This document shows positions 1 through 8,362 of a stretch of DNA of 32,512 nucleotides, in pieces. The stretch spans positions 1 through 32,512 of the forward strand of contig JAQWZU010000108.1 of assembly GCA_029253285.1 (NCBI GenBank), written 5' to 3'. Origin of the DNA: Akkermansiaceae bacterium. Its GTDB lineage: Bacteria; Verrucomicrobiota; Verrucomicrobiia; Verrucomicrobiales; Akkermansiaceae. The position numbers and the translations under genes were made by a program. Below the pieces are notes generated by a model, which was not told the DNA's origin, did no database searches, and saw only the letters and a list, made by a program, of their open reading frames with translations. Numbering within the stretch: position 1 is the first letter of the stretch; each line of letters starts with the position of its first letter.

Positions 1-23
1 CCAGCGGAAAACACCTCCCAGAC

Positions 24-55
24 AAAAAAAAGAACGGAGTCCGAAGACTCCGTTC
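24..55 (-). terminator. Rho-independent terminator of the porin gene
   Basis: On the minus strand a perfect 10-bp stem (GAACGGAGTC / GACTCCGTTC) closes a TTCG tetraloop with a C-G closing pair, the very stable cUUCGg type, and is followed by a run of eight T. It lies about 33 bases past the porin stop codon. Read on the plus strand the hairpin has no T run, so it works in one direction only. Confidence 0.9.
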
Positions 56-87
56 CAAAGGTTAAGTTAGTTGTGGTTCGTTACCTC

Positions 88-801
88 TTAGAAAGAAAAG
101 GAAACAGATGCACCACCGATGACACCGTCTGCAGCGTTAACGCCGATACGCTTGTCCTCACCCTCGATGTATGAAACATAAGGAGAGAAGGTAATGGCAT
201 CGCTAACGGCATAGTCGAGAGAGATGGTAGCAGAAGCGTAAACTTCACCGTCATCATTCGAGTAACCACCAGCGCCTTCATCAAGCACATAGCCATAAGC
301 GACTCCGAAGTTCGCAGTAAGCTTGTCGCTTACCTCTTGGGAAAACCCAATTGTACCTTCGAGGAGAACCTGATCGTCAAGAATACCATCAGTTCCGAAG
401 AACACGGTAAGTCCGAGATCAACGCAAGCCTGCTGGGTCGAGAATCCGAGGTAAACCTCAGCATCATCAGCTGCTCCACCATCATAGGTGTAAACAGTGA
501 AACCAGCTGCAACAGAACCAATACCAAGATCTTTGCTCACAGCTGCGTAGATATCGAGTTCATCAACATTACCGTCTTCACCGTCAGGTGAGATGGACCA
601 GAGACCAGCGGACCAATCAAGGCCAGAGTCGCTGGAACCGGCAAAATCAAGACCATATTCATAGGCATCTTTTCCGAGCTCAACGCCGCGGTAGATGTAC
701 TCTGAATTATAGCCAACATGGAATTCCGATTCGATTTCAGCCTGTGCTTGGCCGAAAAACAGTCCGGAGGTAATTGCGATAATTGTGGATGTCTTTTTCA
801 T
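88..801 (-). CDS. TorF family putative porin (outer-membrane beta-barrel)
   Basis: About 237 residues. The start at 801 gives a clean signal peptide (MKKTSTIIAITSGLFFGQAQA), whereas the upstream in-frame ATG at 852 adds 17 residues without membrane character. The mature part has the TorF/Gcw_chp pattern: an opening segment with EFHVGYNSEYIYRGVE, then alternating polar and aromatic strands ending in a C-terminal phenylalanine (SVSFSF), as expected for an outer-membrane barrel. It follows an ammonium transporter gene in the same direction after 119 bases and has its own terminator. I recall this family near amt/PII genes in other bacteria, so a role in nitrogen compound uptake is plausible, but that is inference. 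The substrate cannot be read from the sequence. Confidence 0.8.
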   Translation of the reverse strand: MKKTSTIIAITSGLFFGQAQAEIESEFHVGYNSEYIYRGVELGKDAYEYGLDFAGSSDSGLDWSAGLWSISPDGEDGNVDELDIYAAVSKDLGIGSVAAGFTVYTYDGGAADDAEVYLGFSTQQACVDLGLTVFFGTDGILDDQVLLEGTIGFSQEVSDKLTANFGVAYGYVLDEGAGGYSNDDGEVYASATISLDYAVSDAITFSPYVSYIEGEDKRIGVNAADGVIGGASVSFSF

Positions 802-920
802 GACGCAGGGAACTAAGCAATTACCGTGCCAATGTGCAATACTTAGTTTCATCTAATTTTAAACTTTCCGAAATAATTTAGTGCAGATTGCAATGAAAAT
901 TTAAAAAAATTGGATGCTTA

Positions 921-2252
921 TTAATCCAGATTATACGCCGTTTCCCCGTGCTCGGCGGAGTCAAGCCCCTCAAACTCAGTGTCTTCGTCAACTCTCAGCC
1001 CCACAATTGCACGAGTGATGTAAACAATAATCACTGTCGCAACAGCGGACCAAATCACCGTAATCGCCAAAGATTTCAATTGAACAAGCAACTGCTCCAT
1101 AGCGGTGAAGGTCTCCCCCGTTGCGGGATTTTCGCCCAGTCCGACACCACCAAGGACGCCTTCAACCCCCAGAAATGCCACCATAATGGTTCCCATAATA
1201 CCACCGACCCCGTGAACAGCGAAAACATCGAGTGAGTCATCAATCTTCAACTTACTCTTCACAATGCCGCACATGAAGTAGCAGATCACACCAGCCATTG
1301 CTCCAATCACAATCGCCCCCATTGGGCCGACATTACCAGAGGCAGGTGTAATGGTCGCCAATCCAGCCACCATTCCCGTGGCGATTCCCACCACTCCGGT
1401 CTTACCAGTCTGAAGACGCTCAACAATGCACCAGACGATCGCTGCCGTAGCTGCCGAGAGATGCGTCACCAGCATCGTCAAACCGGCAGCCTCGCTTGCG
1501 CCACCCTGAGATCCTGCATTAAAGCCAAACCAACCGACCCAGAGCAAGGACGCTCCAATCATCACCAAACCCGGACTATGGGGAGGGTGTAACTGGGACG
1601 GGAATCCTTTCCGGGGACCAATCATTTTGGCCAGAACCAGAGCGGAAACACCCGCTGTGGCATGAACCACAATTCCACCGGCGAGATCAATCGCCCCCCA
1701 TTGCGCCATAATACCTCCACCCCAAACCCAATATACGGCCGGAGCATAAACCAAGATCAGCCACAGAGCGGTGAAGACCATGACCGCCGCGAATTTCATC
1801 CGCTCGACAAAAGCGCCCACAATCAACCCGGGTGTAATAATCGCAAAAGTCATCTGGAACATCACCATGACGGTCTCAGGGAAATCATTTCCCCAATCCC
1901 CTTCTCCCAGACCTTCCATGAAGAAGTGCCCGAATCCCCCGAGCCACTTCCCGCCGGTATTGTCAAAAGCCAAACTGTAAAGACCAATTGCCCACATCAC
2001 GGAAGCAAGCGCGGCAATGGCATAACAGTGCATCAGCACCGAAAGAACATTCTTGGCACGAACCAAGCCCCCATAGAAGAGAGCCAGACCAGGAAGAGTC
2101 ATTAAAAGGACCAAAACGGTCGCCGTGATCATCCAGGCCGTATTGCCGGTATCCGTGGGCACTTTTTCCGCAGCTTCAGCCGAAGCCATGCCCATTCCAG
2201 CAAGACCGACCAGCAGTCCTACTCCGATTTTACTGAGTATCTTTGTTCTCAT
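921..2252 (-). CDS. amtB: Ammonium transporter, Amt/MEP/Rh family (first copy)
   Basis: 443 residues, the usual length for bacterial AmtB including a cleavable N-terminal signal (about residues 1-27, ending MASAEAAE). Inner-membrane channel that moves ammonium into the cytoplasm. Family landmarks are visible: the TM1 stretch GLALFYGGLVRAKNVLS, the segment GAIDLAGGIVVHATAG carrying the conserved Asp and first pore His, WFGFNAGSQGG, and DVFAVHGVGGIMGT carrying the second pore His. The C-terminal tail (GLRVDEDTEFEGLDSAEHGETAY) is the conserved cytoplasmic tail that contacts PII proteins. No glnK/PII gene is adjacent. It is divergent from a second ammonium transporter and has a possible sigma-54 promoter 53 bases upstream. 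Confidence 0.95.
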   Translation of the reverse strand: MRTKILSKIGVGLLVGLAGMGMASAEAAEKVPTDTGNTAWMITATVLVLLMTLPGLALFYGGLVRAKNVLSVLMHCYAIAALASVMWAIGLYSLAFDNTGGKWLGGFGHFFMEGLGEGDWGNDFPETVMVMFQMTFAIITPGLIVGAFVERMKFAAVMVFTALWLILVYAPAVYWVWGGGIMAQWGAIDLAGGIVVHATAGVSALVLAKMIGPRKGFPSQLHPPHSPGLVMIGASLLWVGWFGFNAGSQGGASEAAGLTMLVTHLSAATAAIVWCIVERLQTGKTGVVGIATGMVAGLATITPASGNVGPMGAIVIGAMAGVICYFMCGIVKSKLKIDDSLDVFAVHGVGGIMGTIMVAFLGVEGVLGGVGLGENPATGETFTAMEQLLVQLKSLAITVIWSAVATVIIVYITRAIVGLRVDEDTEFEGLDSAEHGETAYNLD

Positions 2253-2304
2253 TTAATTGTGAATCCTTGATTTAACGGCATTTCCGCCTCTCAAGTCCTC
2301 CAAA

Positions 2305-2320
2305 AGCATGATTCATGCCA
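2305..2320 (-). promoter_or_regulatory. Possible sigma-54 promoter of the leftward ammonium transporter
   Basis: On the minus strand TGGCATGAATCATGCT has the invariant GG and GC at the spacing required for -24/-12 elements (consensus TGGCAC-N5-TTGCW, two mismatches: T for C in the -24 and A for T in the -12). The -12 end lies about 52 bases before the start codon. Caution: the site coincides with the perfect palindrome GCATGA-T-TCATGC (2306-2318), so part of the match could reflect an operator instead. Confidence 0.5.
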
Positions 2321-2345
2321 ACCATGAATTTCACTCATCCCCCTC

Positions 2346-2361
2346 TGGCACACCCCTTGCT
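2346..2361 (+). promoter_or_regulatory. Sigma-54 (-24/-12) promoter of the rightward ammonium transporter
   Basis: TGGCACACCCCTTGCT matches the sigma-54 consensus TGGCAC-N5-TTGCW at every specified base. The expected transcript start, about 12 bases past the -12 element, falls near 2372. That excludes the in-frame ATG at 2308 and fixes the start codon of the following gene at 2398. Control by RpoN with an NtrC-type activator under nitrogen limitation is what is known for such genes; no rpoN or ntrC gene is in this window. Confidence 0.85.
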
Positions 2362-2397
2362 AAAACAGGTGTTGGTCAAATTCAAAGAACCAAAACC

Positions 2398-3954
2398 ATG
2401 ACAAAAACTACACGATACTCGATGAAGACGGTCCTCATGGGACTTATCTTCTCAATGATCGCCGGATTCGGCACCGCCTCAGCTGCGCAGGATTATGCCA
2501 CTCTCATTGCCCAAGCTGAGGAGTTCGCTAAAGCGACTGAAGAAGCAGGTGACGATGAAGACAAGGCCCCCAGCTGGGATACTTACGTCACCGACGATGC
2601 CGACACCGCCTGGGCCACCATAACCGATGCCATTGGTGACGAGGAGGCCGGCGAAGCCAATTCCGAACTAATGACTTCGGCTTCTCCCGAGGCCATTCAG
2701 GCAATTTACGATAATGTCTGGGCCAACACCAAGGCTTTGACACCTTGGCTGGTTCACAACATCTGGGTTCTCATAGCAGCCTTCCTCGTGTTCCTTATGC
2801 ACCTTGGCTTCTGCTCTCTTGAATCTGGTCTTTGTCAGAAAAAGAACGTGGTCAACATTCTCTTCAAGAACTGCTGGATCATCGCAACCGGTATTCTCAC
2901 CTATTACTTCTGGGGATTTAACGCCCACTACCCTGGCTTTGCCGAGGACAGCGCAGGCTTCTTCGCCGCTGGCTCAGTCGCTTCCTACGGACCATCCGAA
3001 CTCCTTCTGATGGCTACCAACCTTTATCACCCATCATACACTTGGTGGACAGACTTCATCTTCCAGGCCATGTTTGCTGCCACCGCGGCCACCATCGTCT
3101 CCGGAGCAGTTGCCGAGCGCGTCAAGCTCACCTCCTTCATGATCTTCGCCGTAATCCTTGTTGGAATCGCCTACCCATGGGTCGGTTCATGGCATTGGGG
3201 TGGCGGATGGCTCTCCGGATTGAGCAACGGTGGATTCTACGACTTCGCCGGATCAACAGTGGTTCACGCCTTCGGTGGATTTGCCGCTCTCGCCTGCGTC
3301 ATGGTTCTCGGAGCCCGCAAAGGCAAGTATACCGCTGAAGGCACCAAGCCCATCCTTGGTCACAGCATGCCTCTCGCTACTATCGGCGTGTTTCTCCTCT
3401 TCTTCGGATGGTTTGGATTCAACGGTGGATCTGTTCTCGCTGCCGAACCGCATCTCGTTTCCCTCGTGATCGTTGCGACATCACTCGCCGCCGTCGGTGG
3501 TGCTATCGGAGCCATCGCTACCGGCTGGATCTGCCTCAAGAAGCCGGATCTCTCCATGGCCCTCAACGGGTTCCTCGCCGGACTCGTTGGCATCACCGCC
3601 GGTCCTGACGTCATCTCACCAACTTGGTCAATCGTTGTTGGCCTCATCGCCGGTGTTCTGGTTGTCTTCTCTATCCTCTTCTTCGACAAGATCAAGATCG
3701 ACGACCCTGTCGGTGCGATCTCGGTTCACGGAGTTTGTGGAATCTGGGGAACCCTCGCCGTAGGAATCTTCAGCGCAGATCACAGCATTGTCACTCAGCT
3801 CATCGGTTGTGTCTCCGTCTGCGCCTTCGCCTTCGTCTTCTCTTACGCAGTCTTCTACGCCTTGAAGGTCACTATGGGTGTCCGGGTCGACGAAGAGGAA
3901 GAGTACGAAGGACTCGACGTTGCCGAACACGGTTCACCTGCCTACACAGGCTAA
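2398..3954 (+). CDS. Ammonium transporter, Amt family, with acidic N-terminal extension (second copy)
   Basis: 518 residues from the ATG at 2398; the sigma-54 promoter at 2346 rules out the longer frame from 2308. After a signal peptide ending near TASAAQD there are roughly 100 acidic residues (many Asp/Glu, e.g. EEAGDDEDKAPSWD) before the first core membrane helix, a part absent from the first copy, so it is probably periplasmic. The Amt core follows: LESGLCQKKNVVNILFKN, YDFAGSTVVHAFGG with Asp and pore His, FFGWFGFNGGS, and GAISVHGVCGIWGT with the second pore His. It ends in the PII-contact type tail GVRVDEEEEYEGLDVAEHG. Both pore histidines are kept, so it should transport ammonium; a sensor role for the extended form is speculation. 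A strong terminator follows. Confidence 0.95.
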   Translation: MTKTTRYSMKTVLMGLIFSMIAGFGTASAAQDYATLIAQAEEFAKATEEAGDDEDKAPSWDTYVTDDADTAWATITDAIGDEEAGEANSELMTSASPEAIQAIYDNVWANTKALTPWLVHNIWVLIAAFLVFLMHLGFCSLESGLCQKKNVVNILFKNCWIIATGILTYYFWGFNAHYPGFAEDSAGFFAAGSVASYGPSELLLMATNLYHPSYTWWTDFIFQAMFAATAATIVSGAVAERVKLTSFMIFAVILVGIAYPWVGSWHWGGGWLSGLSNGGFYDFAGSTVVHAFGGFAALACVMVLGARKGKYTAEGTKPILGHSMPLATIGVFLLFFGWFGFNGGSVLAAEPHLVSLVIVATSLAAVGGAIGAIATGWICLKKPDLSMALNGFLAGLVGITAGPDVISPTWSIVVGLIAGVLVVFSILFFDKIKIDDPVGAISVHGVCGIWGTLAVGIFSADHSIVTQLIGCVSVCAFAFVFSYAVFYALKVTMGVRVDEEEEYEGLDVAEHGSPAYTG

Positions 3955-3973
3955 TCACCTCAAATTCACTCAA

Positions 3974-4004
3974 AAGACCGCAGGTTCCCCTGCGGTCTTT
4001 TTTT
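3974..4004 (+). terminator. Rho-independent terminator after the second ammonium transporter
   Basis: An 11-bp perfect stem (AAGACCGCAGG / CCTGCGGTCTT) with a TTCC loop runs into a T tract of seven. It lies 20 bases past the transporter stop and just beyond the recG stop, which reads from the other side. On the minus strand it is followed by only four T, so it may also end recG transcripts, less efficiently. Confidence 0.9.
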
Positions 4005-4007
4005 GTG

Positions 4008-6017
4008 TCAGCTCATCTCAATCTCAGACTGCTTTTCAATCCAGGACTTCAAATTTAGAGAAGATTCAAGCATCGGATCATCACGCAACACTTGTTCTGC
4101 AACCTCCCGCGATTCCCGGATCAAACTGGTATCCGCCAAAAACTCCACAAAGCGCAGATCCCCCACGCCACTTTGACGCATCCCCAAAACCTCTCCAGGA
4201 CCACGAAGCCGCAGGTCCTCCTCCGCGATCTTAAACCCATCGATCGTGCCCGCCAGGATGTCCAACTTCTCCACCCCGTCAGCGCTCTTTCCATCAGTAA
4301 CCAGAATACAATAGCTCTTATGCTCGCCTCGGCCGATCCGACCACGCAATTGATGCAACTGCGCCAACCCAAATCTCTCGGCATTGAAGATCACCATAAC
4401 ATTGGCATTGGAAACATCCACTCCCACTTCGATCACAGTCGTCGAAACCATCACTTCCGATTTTCCCTCACGAAACCTCGTCATCACAGCCTCCTTCTCC
4501 TCCGAAGGTAATTTTCCGTGAAGCAATTCCACCTCGAAATGCTTAAAGCGCTTCTGCCACTTCGGATGCTCCTGAATCACCGAAGCCGCCTTCACCGACT
4601 CGCTTTCCTCCACCAGCGGGTAGACCAGATAAACTTGTCGTCCTTCTTCCAACTGATCTTTCAGAAAGCTCGTCATCTCACCCACCTTTGGCTTCACCCG
4701 CACGCCCGAAATGATCTTCCCCCGCCCCGACGGCAGCTCGTCTAAAATTGAAACATCCAGATCACCATAAATCGTGAGCGTCAAGGTCCGGGGAATCGGA
4801 GTCGCAGTCATCACCAACACATCCGGCATCACACCGCGCTGAATCAACCTCCCCCGTTGGGCCACCCCAAACTTGTGTTGCTCATCAACCACAACCAAAC
4901 CCAAGTCATCAAACTCAACGCCTTCATAGAGAAGCGCATGGGTTCCGATAATGATCTGCGACGAATTTACATCCTCTTTTCGATCTGCTGTTGCCAAACC
5001 AATCCTCACTCCGAGCGGCTCGAGCCATTTTGAAAATGTCAGGTAATGTTGTTCCGCCAAAATCTGGGTCGGAGCCATCAAGGCTGCCTGACACCCCGAA
5101 TCAACTGCCAGCAACATCGCACAAATCGCCACGAAGGTTTTCCCGCTTCCGACATCTCCTTGCAGCAAACGATTCATCGGTCGGGCTAATCGCATATCTC
5201 CGACGATTTCTTTCACGCTCCGCTTCTGCGCTCCCGTCAAATCAAAGGGCAATGATTCATAAAACTCCGTCAGCAAATTCGTCTTCCTCCCCAGCACTCG
5301 CCCATTCAATTCCGCATGCCGCGCCCGCTTCCAGACGACCCGAAGTTGCTGCAGAAAAAACTCCTCCTTCGCAAAATGCCGCCGTGCGGTATCAGCCTCC
5401 ACCAACTCTCCCGGGAAGTGCAACTCGCGATACGCTTCGATTCTCGGGTAAGTCGGATCAACGTCATACATGGAAGTCAAACTCTCCGGCTCCACCAACT
5501 CCAAAACACCATGAATGATCTCACGTAATCGCCGCTGGGGAATGCCGTTCACATTTCGATAAATCGGAACGAGGCGTTCGAGATGAAGCGACAACTCCGC
5601 GTCTTCTTTCATCACCTCAAACTCCGGATGATCGATAACAATCCGCCCATTATTCTCTTTCGGTTTTCCATACAGCACCACCTCCTGCCCTGCGGCAATC
5701 ACCTTGCTCATGTAAGGCATGTTGAACCAACGGCAGGTCAGCCGCGAAAAACCACCACCAGGCTCATCCTCGATGACCGCTTCATAAAACCCCTTCCCGC
5801 CAAATCCTTTCCGCTGCGTATCCAGAACGACTCCCCGCAAACACACCGCCGAACCTCCGGCCTGTGCTGGAAACGCGTCAAAGCGCCGCCGATCTTCGTA
5901 GCGCTTCGGCAACCAATCCAACAACTCCTGCCCCGTATGAAAACCAGCCTTCTCAAAGGCCTCCCACTCCCGGGATTTCAGTCCCGGAAAATCTTGTAAC
6001 GAGCTCTCTGCCCTCAT
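4008..6017 (-). CDS. recG: ATP-dependent DNA helicase RecG
   Basis: About 669 residues, close to the usual 690. RecG reverses stalled forks and migrates branched recombination intermediates. Visible in order: N-terminal wedge/OB region (about residues 1-150, with GFGGKGFYEAVIEDE), Walker A GDVGSGKT near residue 286, DEQH motif in VVVDEQHKFGVAQRGR, motif III MTATPIPRT, and the C-terminal helicase motifs STTVIEVGVDVSNANVMVI and QLHQLRGRIGRGEH, followed by the RecG-specific GPGEVLGMRQSG. The start is uncertain: an ATG at 6017, or a TTG at 6026 that would overlap the recJ stop as TTGA. Either way it is tightly coupled to the upstream recJ. Confidence 0.96.
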   Translation of the reverse strand: MRAESSLQDFPGLKSREWEAFEKAGFHTGQELLDWLPKRYEDRRRFDAFPAQAGGSAVCLRGVVLDTQRKGFGGKGFYEAVIEDEPGGGFSRLTCRWFNMPYMSKVIAAGQEVVLYGKPKENNGRIVIDHPEFEVMKEDAELSLHLERLVPIYRNVNGIPQRRLREIIHGVLELVEPESLTSMYDVDPTYPRIEAYRELHFPGELVEADTARRHFAKEEFFLQQLRVVWKRARHAELNGRVLGRKTNLLTEFYESLPFDLTGAQKRSVKEIVGDMRLARPMNRLLQGDVGSGKTFVAICAMLLAVDSGCQAALMAPTQILAEQHYLTFSKWLEPLGVRIGLATADRKEDVNSSQIIIGTHALLYEGVEFDDLGLVVVDEQHKFGVAQRGRLIQRGVMPDVLVMTATPIPRTLTLTIYGDLDVSILDELPSGRGKIISGVRVKPKVGEMTSFLKDQLEEGRQVYLVYPLVEESESVKAASVIQEHPKWQKRFKHFEVELLHGKLPSEEKEAVMTRFREGKSEVMVSTTVIEVGVDVSNANVMVIFNAERFGLAQLHQLRGRIGRGEHKSYCILVTDGKSADGVEKLDILAGTIDGFKIAEEDLRLRGPGEVLGMRQSGVGDLRFVEFLADTSLIRESREVAEQVLRDDPMLESSLNLKSWIEKQSEIEMS

Positions 6018-6022
6018 CGCGC

Positions 6023-7720
6023 TCAATTATCGCTCGCCGCGCGCACGTGTTGAATACTAATCTGCACCGAAATCCTTCCCCGAAAGACATTTCGATCCAC
6101 CGTAAAGGTCACATCCCAAGGTGGATCGGGAAGATCATTCGCTCCCCCCCCGAAGAAAATCGCATCACGCTCCTCGTATCCCTGCCGAAGAAACAACCTC
6201 AGATGATTATTCTTTAATCTCCGCGGCGGCTCAGTCAGCCAGACCTCGCGCGCCATAAAAATCGGTTGCGCATTTCCGCTCCCAAAAGGCTGAAGGAGTT
6301 CATAACTCTGCAGAAAATCGAGCGACAAATCGCCCAACTCCACTTCCGCATCAATGTGGACTTTCGGCGAGAGATCCTTCCCAGCAGAAGTCTCATTATA
6401 AAACTTCACGAAGCGCTTTCTGAAGTCATCGATCATTGCTTCTTCGATACTTAAGCCAGCCGCCATGTGGTGGCCACCACCGGCCACCAGTAAGTCACGA
6501 GCAGCTCCGATAGCTTCCACCAAAGATACTCCTTCGATACTTCTTCCACTTCCTTTCCCAATCCCATCTTCATCGATGGAAATAACAAAAGTCGGCTTGT
6601 GAAACATCCGCATCAAACGCGATGCGACAATCCCTACCACTCCGGCATGCCATCCACGGGAACCCACCACGATCACGGGAAGATCTTCGTTTTCCTGCAT
6701 CAGGCTTTGAGCTTCGGCCAAAATCTTTTGATCCAATTGTTGTCGGACTCGGTTGAACTCCTCCAGATCATCAGCCAGTTGCATCGCCTCACTTTGGCTC
6801 TCGGTAGTCAATACCGCCAGAGCCTGCTCGGGTTGATCCATGCGACCAGCGGCATTGAGACGTGGCCCGATTCGAAAACCAATATCCGCACTGCTCAACC
6901 GCCCCATCACTCCGGTCAGCTTCAGGAGAGCCTGCAGTCCCGGCCGGTGGGTTTTTTCTAACAACCGCAATCCGTGACGAACCAATAAACGGTTTTCATC
7001 AACCAAGGGAACAATGTCCGAAATCGTGGCCACCGCCACCAAATCGAGAACTTGTTTCAAATCGAAACCTGGAAGAGGCCTCTGTTTCAACAGCGCATGA
7101 GCCAGCTTAAAAACGACTCCGGCCGCACAAAGATATCCCCGCTTATCCTCCACTGATTTGGGATTCACCAATGCGACACAATTCGGACGACCGACAGTCC
7201 CCATCTCATGGTGATCCACCACGACCGTTTCGATCCCCTTCTTCGCCAACTCATCAATGGCATCGTTTGATACCGTGCCGCAATCAACACTGATCAACAA
7301 ACTTACCGTGGGATTCTCCCGGAGGCAGCGCGCCACGCCCCCATCGCTCAAGCCATATCCCTCGCCACTGCGATGCGGCACAAAACAACTCGGGCTCAGT
7401 CCATAAGCCTGAAGCACCGAACTCAAAACCGCAATCGAACTCACACCATCAACATCATAGTCGCCGAATATGCAAACTTCCTCACCGGCATCGACAGCCA
7501 ACAAAACCCGCTCAACAGCGAGATCCATTTCAGCGATCTCAAAGGGATCGGAAAGCTGCGCCAACTTCGGCCTAAGAAATCTCTCAACCGATTCCGCCTC
7601 GACTCCCCGCTGCGCCAAAAGACGCCCGAGAATTTTTGGCATACCTTCCGGCACGAGACTTTCCCAGTCGTCCGGGGCTTCGCGGAGAATCCACTCCACC
7701 TTGTGATCCTGTTTGCTCAC
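6023..7720 (-). CDS. recJ: Single-stranded-DNA-specific 5'-3' exonuclease RecJ
   Basis: 565 residues, the normal size. RecJ resects 5' ends in recombination and mismatch repair. The DHH phosphoesterase motifs are intact: GDYDVDG at residues 86-92, SVDCGT around residue 146, VVVDHHEMG with the DHH at 169-171. The DHHA1 domain carries SRGWHAGVVGIVASRL and GGGHHMAAGL, and a C-terminal OB-fold part follows. The start codon is GTG. The stop TGA touches the recG start, so recJ and recG form a two-gene unit that is probably translationally coupled. Confidence 0.95.
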   Translation of the reverse strand: MSKQDHKVEWILREAPDDWESLVPEGMPKILGRLLAQRGVEAESVERFLRPKLAQLSDPFEIAEMDLAVERVLLAVDAGEEVCIFGDYDVDGVSSIAVLSSVLQAYGLSPSCFVPHRSGEGYGLSDGGVARCLRENPTVSLLISVDCGTVSNDAIDELAKKGIETVVVDHHEMGTVGRPNCVALVNPKSVEDKRGYLCAAGVVFKLAHALLKQRPLPGFDLKQVLDLVAVATISDIVPLVDENRLLVRHGLRLLEKTHRPGLQALLKLTGVMGRLSSADIGFRIGPRLNAAGRMDQPEQALAVLTTESQSEAMQLADDLEEFNRVRQQLDQKILAEAQSLMQENEDLPVIVVGSRGWHAGVVGIVASRLMRMFHKPTFVISIDEDGIGKGSGRSIEGVSLVEAIGAARDLLVAGGGHHMAAGLSIEEAMIDDFRKRFVKFYNETSAGKDLSPKVHIDAEVELGDLSLDFLQSYELLQPFGSGNAQPIFMAREVWLTEPPRRLKNNHLRLFLRQGYEERDAIFFGGGANDLPDPPWDVTFTVDRNVFRGRISVQISIQHVRAASDN

Positions 7721-7779
7721 AGAATTTTAGTGTATTGAGCCGTGAGAGATCCCCTTGGAAAAGGAAACCCGCCCCACGA

Positions 7780-8265
7780 CTACTGTTCGCCACGGAGAGC
7801 CTCCGTGATCTGCTTGAGGCTCGGCAGTTTCACTTTCCCTTCGGGATCAGCAACAGTGAATACCACGCGGGACGTCTTACTATGAGCCACCACATTCATG
7901 AGGTAGCGACCGGGTTTCAGAACCTTCTTATCCAGCGTCGCGTTCAGTTTCACCTGATCGGCTTTCTGGGCAAACATTGCAGCGGGAGTGGTCCCATTGG
8001 CAACGGTACCGTCTTCTTCGCGACGAAAAGCATTTACGATCAGCAAATCAGACTGCTTCTCGATTTTAAGAAGAGCATGAGTCTTAATCGGCTTGGCGAC
8101 CACCGCAAAGAGGTCGCCTTTCTTCTGCATCTTGGCCTCCTGGCCACCCACGGTAACCTTGAAAGGATAGATCCCGGCGGTGTCCAGTGGTTCCTGCGCT
8201 GCAGCCCATCCGCTGAGCAAGCCCAGCATCAGCAGCAGCTGAATCACGTGTGAATACGATTTCAT
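7780..8265 (-). CDS. Small secreted protein of unknown function
   Basis: 161 residues from the ATG at 8265, chosen because it opens directly with a signal peptide (MKSYSHVIQLLLMLGLLSGWAAAQ); an in-frame extension to 8322 would bury it. The mature part is mostly beta-type sequence (YPFKVTVGGQEAKMQKKGDLFAVVAK; LKPGRYLMNVVAHSKTSRVVFTV) with no cysteines and no recognisable catalytic motif. It lies upstream of recJ with 59 bases between and may or may not share its transcript. I do not recognise the family. A periplasmic beta-sandwich is the most that can be inferred. Confidence 0.65.
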   Translation of the reverse strand: MKSYSHVIQLLLMLGLLSGWAAAQEPLDTAGIYPFKVTVGGQEAKMQKKGDLFAVVAKPIKTHALLKIEKQSDLLIVNAFRREEDGTVANGTTPAAMFAQKADQVKLNATLDKKVLKPGRYLMNVVAHSKTSRVVFTVADPEGKVKLPSLKQITEALRGEQ

Positions 8266-8362
8266 GGATAACCAATGACACGCTCCCCTCCGACCTGCAA
8301 GCGAAAGCCGAATTCCTATCAATTCACAGTGCGATCTTTCAAAATCCTCATCCGCTTCAGTC

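Noticed and set aside
853-920. Sigma-54 promoter before the porin
   Set aside because: No GG/GC pair at the required spacing in the AT-rich gap; the porin may depend on the amt promoter or on an unrecognised one.
2308-2397. Upstream in-frame start for the second ammonium transporter
   Set aside because: The sigma-54 promoter at 2346-2361 would lie inside the coding region and the transcript would begin after this ATG.
4008-7720. recJ-recG as part of a defence island
   Set aside because: Both are full-length housekeeping repair genes in a conserved style of pair, with no defence genes beside them.
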